Assembly: GCA_030248195.1 (NCBI GenBank)
Contig: JASAND010030890.1
Span: 1-64,000, forward strand
DNA: 64,000 bases
Direction of reading: 5' to 3'
Source: Trissonchulus latispiculum
Lineage: Eukaryota; Nematoda; Enoplea; Enoplida; Ironidae
The position numbers and the translations under genes are program-made. The number at the start of each line of letters is the position of its first letter. Position 1 is the first letter of the stretch. The notes under the pieces are model-generated. The model made no database searches, was not told where the DNA came from, and worked only from the letters and a program-made list of their open reading frames with translations. Below are positions 56,795 to 64,000 of the stretch, one piece after another.

Positions 56795-59763
56795 TTACGA
56801 AAACAAACGTTGAAAAGGAGACGCTATCGCTTTTGGCGTTTCACCTGCGTCCTGCTTAACTACTAAATTCGAAACATCATCTTCGTCACTTTGGAGTACA
56901 GGTGTCAGGTGATTATCAGATGCATCTGTGGTTATTCCTTCCTTACTAGTTTCTACTGTTCCGCTATCTAGCGTAGTATCATCCATTAGATTGTAATCAA
57001 GAACATCCGATTCTAAATCTGAACTATCATCAGACATTTCATCCGCTAACTTACTTTCAAAGGGCGATATATCCACAAAAATAAATGTATCAGGAAAATC
57101 TGGATCTGCTACCTTTATCCTTGTACCTGAGTGTGACGTCTGTTGCTGTGAACTCACCGATCCACGAATTGATTACTCGTCTTGGTTGGTCCCACTTACT
57201 TCATCCGTTTCTTGAGTAGTATTCCTGACTGTTGTAAGTAGTCATCGTATGTGCATCATCTGTGGTGTCTAGGCTTGATAGTCCTTGTCTGCTTTCTTTT
57301 AACCTCTTCCTTTCATTTCTATACGAGGATGAATAAAAACACGATGTCGTAGAGGCGCGTACCTATTACTGGAGTTCACAGAGGCACCCATGGTTATATG
57401 GTTATATGAGCTGGTTCACCTCCATGCTTGAGACGTTCCTGTCTATGGTTCTGAAGGGTCGTATCCGGGAGCCTCGATTGATTATTTGACCGGACATGCT
57501 ACTCCCTTGCATCAGGGGATTTCCATACGTAGATGAGAAAATAACACGATTCCCAAAAACGAGCTACATTCACCACTACGAGATCGATTTAGCACAGCAT
57601 TTCGCATAGGCTGTCCATGATAGAAAGTTATCGGCACATTAAAATATCTCGGCTCCTGGAATTTTGATGGCGGATGCATATTGTACCGAAAATTTGGCAA
57701 AGCAAATCGCGGTGGTAAAATGCGATTCTGGGGATAAAGAAAATTTTGAGTTCGAAAACGAGAATTCTGAAAAACTCTGCCATCATTTCTAAAAACAGAT
57801 GGAAATTTCGCTTGTATTGGAGCATTTGAAAGATTATGAGCTTGAGTGATTGACGGAACTCTTCGCACATTGTGCTAATCCACTTTGCTGCTATTACTTG
57901 GTACCAACTTGACCCAACGTTGCTCGTCTTACAGAAAAAAGTCAAATGGTTGCACCTTTTGCTGAACTGATACAGAATTTCCAGAAAAACTATTTGGAAT
58001 GCCTGAAACATTAGAGGGAGGAGATGTACGTACATACGTACTTGGGTCATTGTGAAAAGAGGGGGCAGGAGATAAATTTGTATTTTCAAAAGCAAGATTC
58101 GGTGGAAGATTTAACCTCACTGCAGCGGCATATGAAGAAAAAACTGAACAATTCTGAGCAGACGAAATAGTCTTGGCCGGGTAGAGTTTGTCAAAATTTC
58201 CATAATGTTATGTGAATTAGACAGCAATGCTGAAACTTTTAGATCAGAATTAGAAATATAAGTGGGGGTAGAATTTTCTCCAGATGTGGACGGATTTACT
58301 GCGGGTTGGGGGTCCCGGAGGTCGCCCGCAATTAGAAAATTTGGACCATTCCCATTGATTTGTACAATATATGAAACATTAGGTTGCGCCTGTTGGTACT
58401 GCTCATAGGACATAATTTGAAATGTTTGTCCACTAGAATCCATAAGAATATTCGCACGAGCATTCTGCGGTTGCTGCTGTGAACTTCCTTTACCGCGACG
58501 GTTACCTCTAAAATTATTATTATTTCGAGACCAGTTATTATTATTATTGCTGTTATTGCCTCGCGAATTCTGATTCCAACCTTGGTTGTTATAGTTGCCT
58601 CTAGAATAACCTCTATGATTATTATTCCTACGCCCTCAGCCACGCTGAAAGTTAGAATTACCGCGACTCATTGCACAATTCGCAGAAATATGACCTAAAT
58701 TTCCGCACCTGTAGCATGTTACATTGCTAAGATCACGTGGGGTTTGCTGCGCTTGTTTTCCAGGAGCCTGCTGCTGTATTGGAGCTTTTTGGGCTGGCGC
58801 TGCTTGAGAACATTGCGCCGCTGCTACCGTTGGAGTGGACACGCTGCTAACCTTTAATTTGAGACTCCGTTTTCGCCGACTTAGCATCTTCTAGAGTAAG
58901 CTCCAATTGCGCGTTTTTGAGTTTCAAATCAAAAAGTTGTCCTTGCAGCTTTGAAAGAGCATCATCCCGTTCAGTATCAACACTGGAAAAGGCACTGTAC
59001 ACCTTCGCTTTCGTTTTTGCCTCCTTCTTAAAAGTGGAAGGGAGGTCGACGTTTCTGGTAACTGTTACTCATCCAACCAAAAGCTGAACCACTATTTTGC
59101 GCAATTTTACCATATTCTGACCCAAGCATTCCAGATGGGCTAACAATGAAACAACCAGTGTTTTAAGGTCTGATCTAAGGCCTTTCCACAACTGCTCAAA
59201 AATATTCACCGCTCGACCGTTTTACGTCTCGTTTGGGAATGCCTTCCGGGCGAGAATTTGCAAATCCGCTGAAAACTCCTGCACTTCTTCATCTTCCTTT
59301 TGTATACGCACATAAAAATTCCGAGAATGTTCAGCCGCAGTTCAAGTGATTGGCTCATACAAAGTTTCAAAAACTTCACCAACTCTTCGTACGTATCAGG
59401 CAAACCCAAAGAAGAAAGACGGCGGAGAACGGTTTCACCAATTTTTGCAAAAAGCAGGGACCGTTTCTTTTCCTCAGCAATGCCGTGAGAAATGATAGTT
59501 GCCTCAAAACTAGTGATCCACTGCTCTGGCGTGAGTGCAGCCTCCCGTCCATTGTAGGGACTTAGGCTCTTAAAAAGCGCAATGTAGGTTTTAATATCGG
59601 CCGTATTTTGCGCGTGACGTAAGGCTTGAGCTCTAGTTACGACCGGAATGTTTTGAATCTGCTCACCTAATTCTTGCAATTGATTAAAAATATGGTGCCA
59701 ACCTTCTCTATGCCGACTTGTGATTGCTTGCGCACGCGGGTTTTCGTCCGAAATGACTCGCAA
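56795..59763 (-). pseudogene. Gag-like polyprotein with long C-terminal extension, copy 2 (decayed)
   Basis: The N-terminal 130 or so residues are open from ATG 59763 (starting MRVISDENPRAQAITSRHRE) and contain LTPEQWITSFEA, a pattern typical of LTR-retroelement gag, then GLPDTYEELVKFLK. A frameshift follows within this open frame. Further on are a coiled, charged part, the CCHC knuckle (about 58674-58716, C-Y-R-C..H..C), the Asn/Arg/Gly-rich stretch (58332-58643), the Ser/Pro part, the Arg/Phe-rich part and the acidic tail (56795-57157). The order equals copy 1. No protease, RT or integrase. Confidence 0.7.
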
Positions 59764-61203
59764 ATACTGGGAAAAACCAAGTCAAATATAAAGAAAATGG
59801 TCCCAAATCGTCGGAAAAGTACGTATATAATTTCTACCCCTTTGGTTTAGGTAGTAGAATATTCATAGACCAAAAACAAGGAGCGATGAGACGAAAAGTA
59901 TCAAAAATTAGCAGAAAAACACACCACGTACGTACAGAAAAATGAGAACTTCAGCCCAAACTAGGAAGCAATATACCAAATCGTGACGATTTACGCATCA
60001 AAGTGATCTACGACCGTGCTTTTAGTCGTAGATAAGGCAAAAACCAAAAAGAAGCAATTCCGAAAAAACACAAAAACTAAGGGGCACACGGTCAAATACC
60101 AGAAGAAACACGGACGAAGGGCAAAACTCCACGAACCTATGATAATGACAGCTAACTTAACTGTGTGAGTGATCGATAGTGCTTTTAGTCCTAGAATAGC
60201 TGAAATCTGAAAGAAAATCACAAATTGCAAAAATCGTTAGCTGGGGCACTGCGACAAAAATCCGAAAAATCGAAAAATGACCAATCAAAACCAAAATTTT
60301 GGGAAAATTCAGCAAAATCACTGAATAATAGGACGTACCGCACGTACCGATGCTGTTGAAAATAGTCCTAAGCAAAAATAGGTTTACCTTGAGGGTATAC
60401 CAAAAATACACTTAGTCCGAAACTCGAAAATAAAAATTTGTCAGAGGGTTTTTTTAGAAAAACGGTTATTTGCCATCAAAACCTCGCTGAACTGGTCCGT
60501 TATGGCTCACCAACTTGAAATAAACGTTGGTTGGGCTTGAGATCCCGTTGATCCTTCAAAAATTAGAAAAATGGGGGAATTTTGCGTCAAAAATGGACAC
60601 TAGTGGTATGTACAAAAATCTTAATTTTTACAAAATTCAGCCTTTTGAGGGGGGCAGTATTTTTCCGAGAATCTACGTATATTTTCTGGCCTAAAAATGC
60701 TAATGCTTGATTATTTTAGGTAAAATTTTTATTTTTTCACCTAAATTGAAAAATTGTCAAAAATTGTCAAAAATCATGAAAATGGGAACGGTCCTAGAAA
60801 ATTTTTCAGCGATTGAAAAATTGAAAATACCTACTGGGGAGGTTCAGAAAATGATGGGGACTTCATTTCTGAACAGTATGACCAATCTTAAGTGGTGGGG
60901 GTCTAAACTTTTTTAGCTTTAAAAAAGTTTTTAGCTCAAAAAATTCGAAATGGGGTCCTTTAGAAATGACTTGATTTTCCGCCAAATCGTCAAACCTAGC
61001 TAAAAATAATTTTGTGAGCAAGGGGGGACACTGCAAGATGCATTATTGAAGTGCTCCCGGCACTATACTACTACAATGTGCCTGAAAAAATAAAATCGAA
61101 AAATTAATCTCTAATTTATAATAACGAAAATTCTTTTAAAAGGAAATTCTGGAAAATCTAGATAATAATCTTAAATTATTAATTTACATAGCGTAAAATT
61201 TGG

Positions 61204-61470
61204 CTGGTAACCGTTCCCCTAAAGGAGAGCGCCCACCCTCAACTTACTTACACCCAAGATGATGATTCCTTCGTGGAAAATTCCCGGGGGGAAGGGGGTG
61301 AAAAATTTGAGGGAGGTACGCTCACAAGGCTGCCCTAAAGGTTACCTTCGCTCCCCTACCCTTTTCGAAGGCCGAGAAGGCTTTTTTGAATCCGGGGGGT
61401 TTACGCCTACACCTGTGGTTGGGAGAGATTTCCCCGACCATGCTGACGGGCACGAACCTTTAAATTACTG
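61204..61470. mobile_element. 267-bp insertion with 8-bp duplication AAATTTGG
   Basis: GC-rich sequence flanked by identical AAATTTGG copies (61196-61203 and 61471-61478). Copy 1 of the host element has the uninterrupted site (about 10485). An 8-bp duplication suggests hAT. The ends CTGGTAA and, inverted, CAGTAAT match only weakly. Non-coding. Confidence 0.7.
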
Positions 61471-61544
61471 AAATTTGGTTTATAATTGTTTGGCTTATCA
61501 CAATTATTTTTCCAAAGTTTTCAAAATCAACGAAAAACTAAATA

Positions 61545-61640
61545 ATAACTAATACTACTAATACTAATAACAATAATAATAATGATAATAATAATAATAA
61601 TAATATAATAATAATAATAATAGTAGTAGTAATACTAAAT
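61545..61640 (+). repeat. (TAA)n microsatellite
   Basis: About 95 bp of interrupted TAA/ATA/AGT trinucleotides; much shorter in copy 1 of the element. Confidence 0.9.
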
Positions 61641-61933
61641 AATATTTTTCAGCAAAAATTACGCGTTATTTCGTTGAAATTCAAAACTTCGAAAATTCGA
61701 AATTTTCGTCACAAAATGGTTTCTGTTTACAGCTAAAAATCGAACTCAAATGGACAAAACTAAGTCAAATTGATGAGATTTCCTAGAAACTAATCCAAAT
61801 TAAACAAAATAAATAATCGAAATCAAGAAAATCACAAAAAACGGGAAAATCCGAAAATGGTCAAAAATGAAAATTTCCAAAATTTCAAAATTTTGAATGA
61901 CGCCAGACAGAGTGAACTGTCACGGTCGCCGTT

Positions 61934-62270
61934 TGTTAAATTCTGGCCTACTGCCTGGACTAGACCTGAATTATAATGGCGGGGCGATTGCAGGTGATAA
62001 TGCGAAGCTAAGGTAAATCCCGAACTGTGTACCTTCCTAACTAACAACTGAAACTAACTGTACTTCCACTGAAATGATCCATCTAACCAGCTATGACCCA
62101 AGGGTGGCGTACAAAGCAATTTAATAATAGAGGGACAGCACATATCCAACCAGTAAGAACAACGAAAATCGACAACACTGAAGCAGACTAATTTTACAAA
62201 TCAAGTTAGCTATAGAAACTACACATAAGTACATTTTAGGTTGACCGGTTGCATGTTAATTGCAGTGATA
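61934..62270 (-). repeat. 5' LTR of gag-only element copy 2
   Basis: Keeps TGTTAAATTC, ACTGCCTGGACTAGACC, GGCGGGGCGATTGCAGG and TTTTAGGTTGACCGGTTGCA of the copy 1 LTRs but diverges strongly in the middle. The outer terminus is altered (GCAGTGATAGC instead of TAGTGATATTTCACA). Confidence 0.7.
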
Positions 62271-63124
62271 GCTTTGCGTAAATTATACAGTTTATAGTTT
62301 ACAATTATAGTTGGCGCTAGAAAATTGATTTGTACTTGAATGGAATCTGAGTAGCGTCGGTGAGCAGACAGAAAGCAAACAGGCCATTCTAAGTCTTCTA
62401 CAGATTCAGGTCATTTCTTCAATTTTTATTTTTAAAAGTTCTGAAAATAGAAGGAATTTGGGTTGTTTTTGATGAGTGTATCACGAAGACGAATAAATTT
62501 GCAAACTTTTTGCAGAATATCGTTCCATGACTGAAAAGGCGGTGTGCAGTACTACCCGCCAGTTAAAACTAATTTTGCTTAGCGTTAATCGCGTTAATGC
62601 TTAGCGACAGAGAAATGTTTTTAACTGGCCCATTTAATAACTTAATAGTCTAATAATAAATATTTAACGGTAGCTGGTTTCCGTAAGTATCTACTTCATA
62701 AAACTGCTATTATATATCTCATGCAGTTTAACTACAGGGTAGCAACGAAATTTGTCCAAATTGTAATGTAAGCCAAAGTTCAGATATTAAAATCCTATTG
62801 AAGTGAAGTGTGTGATGTTGTACAAATAGACTAATCAATTTGGTTCAGGGATTAAAATGAAATACAAAAAATAAATTTTTTAAACAGTCCTACAGTTGGC
62901 AAGCTGTTGTTCGCCCTGTTCGCCACTGGATTTGAGCAGCACAATTTGCCAACATTGCAACCATAATTGTCGAATTTCTTTTTAATAATTACTCCTATTT
63001 GCGACGCACCCTAGTCTGGCGAGCAGTAACATGCAGGTAGAGTTTTATATTAGACTGTCCTGTCTTGTTCAGAACTGAAAAGTTAGTTATCTTATATACA
63101 ACTTACAAGACTATTTCCTACTTG
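62271..63124. other. No recognisable gene
   Basis: AT-rich. CAGTTAAAAC..GTTTTTAACTG near 62560-62630 forms a loose inverted pair with GCTTAGCGTTAATCG between. Nothing else supported. Confidence 0.35.
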
Positions 63125-63237
63125 ACGTCAAAGCGGTGGCAACTCCATTCTATTAATGGTGTCCGTTAGGGATTGATAGCTTTGTGGAGTCTTCATTTGT
63201 ACCATAATTGCTACGTACGACAGGAGTCCTGTAAGTG
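63125..63237. repeat. Dispersed repeat, partner of 49290-49396
   Basis: Shares GCTTTGTGGAGTCTTCATTTG and neighbours with the copy next to the TTAA-flanked element. Confidence 0.55.
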
Positions 63238-63827
63238 TCTAAAATGCAGATACAATTCATTACATTAATAGTTGCACAAATCAAATCGCCTTCTTATGGT
63301 TTGACGAGTTCCCAGAGGTCTGCCCTTCTTCTCTAGTTGCAATGTTCCATGGGAACGGTATGCACTAACGAAGTCGCGAGTTGCAAGTTGCACTGAACAT
63401 TGCAACATTTGTTCCGATCAGCTATGCAGATTCAATCTAGTCCGCGATGCAGGCCGCCTCAAAGGAAAACCCTGCAAAAACATTAACCTTTGTTGTGATG
63501 CGCAGACTCCAGCGACTACTAAATGTAGAAATTAGTGAACTGTCAACGAACATCTAATAAATCGAGATCCCTTAGATTTTATATTGTTTGAAGTTCTGCT
63601 AAGGTGCCAATGAGATTATCTGCGCGCAATACCTAAAATTCCGCTTGAACAAAGACTCTTTTCTGGTCTTCCATGCAATTTGTGGTTTCTGATCCACCAC
63701 GACAGGAAGATTTTCCGATAAAATAATTCTAAGTTAGAACGTTTATAGCTTAAATTGCAAAGTTCATTGAATTTGTTTCATTGTTGTAGTGTACGTGTTA
63801 GTTGCAGCAACAAGTGGTTACAGCATC

Positions 63828-64000
63828 TTGGCGACGAGGGTCATGCTTCACAATCCTGGTTTTGGTACATCTCCCTCACCTTGTCTGTCAATTCCAGGAC
63901 GTCCAGAAGTCCCTTGGAAGACCCGGAAGAAGTCCGCCAAGAACTACATGATCGCGTCGACTGCGTTAGAAAACAAAGTTTCCATGGCAATCTTTCAAAG
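63828..64000 (+). CDS. Start of another LTR retrotransposon: primer site and gag N-terminus (cut by window edge)
   Basis: TTGGCGACGAGGG (63828-63840) is a typical primer-site sequence of gypsy-type elements. Just after it ATG 63843 opens a frame that stays open to the edge (52 codons). The residues PGRPEVPWKTRKKSAKNY fit the conserved start of many Ty3/gypsy gag proteins (P-G-x-P-x-x-P-W-x-x-W/R...F/Y). The 5' LTR should lie to the left and probably ends near TTACAGCA at 63818-63825; its start was not located. Confidence 0.6.
   Translation, partial: MATRVMLHNPGFGTSPSPCLSIPGRPEVPWKTRKKSAKNYMIASTALENKVSMAIFQ

Larger units (their letters stand above)
52577..58283 (-). repeat. Tandem triplication of the 3' part of gag-only element copy 2
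   Basis: Three units: 52577-54449 (1873 bp), 54450-56410 (1961 bp) and 56411 to about 58283. Each begins TCTCGTGCAAGGTTTCACG (right half of the miniature element) and ends at TTTTCTCC inside the gag-like frame. Units 1 and 3 are almost identical throughout. Unit 2 has a different stretch at about 54650-54890. The third unit runs on uninterrupted into the rest of the gag. Confidence 0.85.
59764..61916. other. Leader (5' untranslated) of gag-only element copy 2
   Basis: 2.1 kb between primer site and gag start, AT-rich with only short frames, homologous to about 9231-10819. An unusually long leader is shared by both copies. Confidence 0.55.
52850..62270 (-). mobile_element. Gag-only LTR retrotransposon, copy 2 (3' end lost)
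   Basis: Homologous to 6076-11198 in the same orientation. It has the 5' LTR (61934-62270), a decayed primer site at 61917-61931 (one base changed at its first position), the long leader (59770-61900) and a gag-like frame (56795-59763). The match to copy 1 stops at about 52850, so the 3' LTR is missing. A 267-bp insertion lies at 61204-61470 and a (TAA)n microsatellite at about 61545-61640. Confidence 0.8.

Noticed and set aside
63230..63822. TGTAAG..GGTTACA as the LTR of the element at the right edge
   Set aside because: The TGTAAG start also occurs in the related dispersed repeat at 49290-49396, so it is more likely part of that repeat than an LTR boundary.

Overview
The window looks like nuclear DNA from an invertebrate animal, AT-rich and very heavily loaded with repeats. 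I cannot name the species. The evidence for an animal is one exon of a DEG/ENaC-type ion channel, two genes for secreted cysteine-rich proteins with recognisable splice sites, LTR retrotransposons primed by eukaryotic tRNAs, and dozens of terminal-inverted-repeat (TIR) elements. There are no operons, no ribosome binding sites and no long continuous reading frames. Host genes take up only a few percent of the sequence: the channel exon (about 385-683, minus), a secreted protein (39470-41165, plus, probably two exons) and a small six-cysteine peptide (45486-45674, minus, probably the last exon).

Layout. 1-3026: channel exon, unannotated DNA and a LINE reverse-transcriptase scrap. 3027-11198: an LTR element on the minus strand with both LTRs, a tRNA-Arg primer site and a long decayed gag-like frame but no recognisable protease, reverse transcriptase or integrase. 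11199-31000: a mosaic of miniature elements (hAT-like, foldback, TA-rich), several filled with one short repeated word, plus a complete 855-bp LTR element with a tRNA-Gln primer site and a 587-bp inverted repeat. 32306-39145: a 6.8-kb TIR element holding a 5.5-kb TIR element that carries a perfect six-unit heat-shock element. 39400-41170: the secreted-protein gene with a miniature element in its intron. 41178-43900: two nested TIR elements around a possible captured gene fragment. 43900-49290: peptide exon, paired-arm miniature elements and a TTAA-flanked element. 49400-51357: a 321-bp-arm palindrome next to a gag scrap split by a miniature LTR element (three LTRs, two internals). 52100-62270: a tRNA-like gene, then a second copy of the gag-only element whose 3' part is present three times in tandem. 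63840-64000: the start of another LTR-element gag.

The strongest candidate for something undescribed is the miniature LTR element at 50168-51311. Each of its three 174-bp LTRs contains a tRNA-like sequence with an A box, a B box and a T4 terminator, that is, a complete-looking RNA polymerase III unit inside an LTR. This parallels the plant Cassandra elements, whose LTRs carry 5S rRNA. Second are two classes of short elements in which the terminal design is shared but each family has filled its interior with its own short, often self-complementary word. Third is the gag-only LTR family, in which an unusually long Asn/Arg/Ser-rich extension with an acidic tail is kept in both copies.
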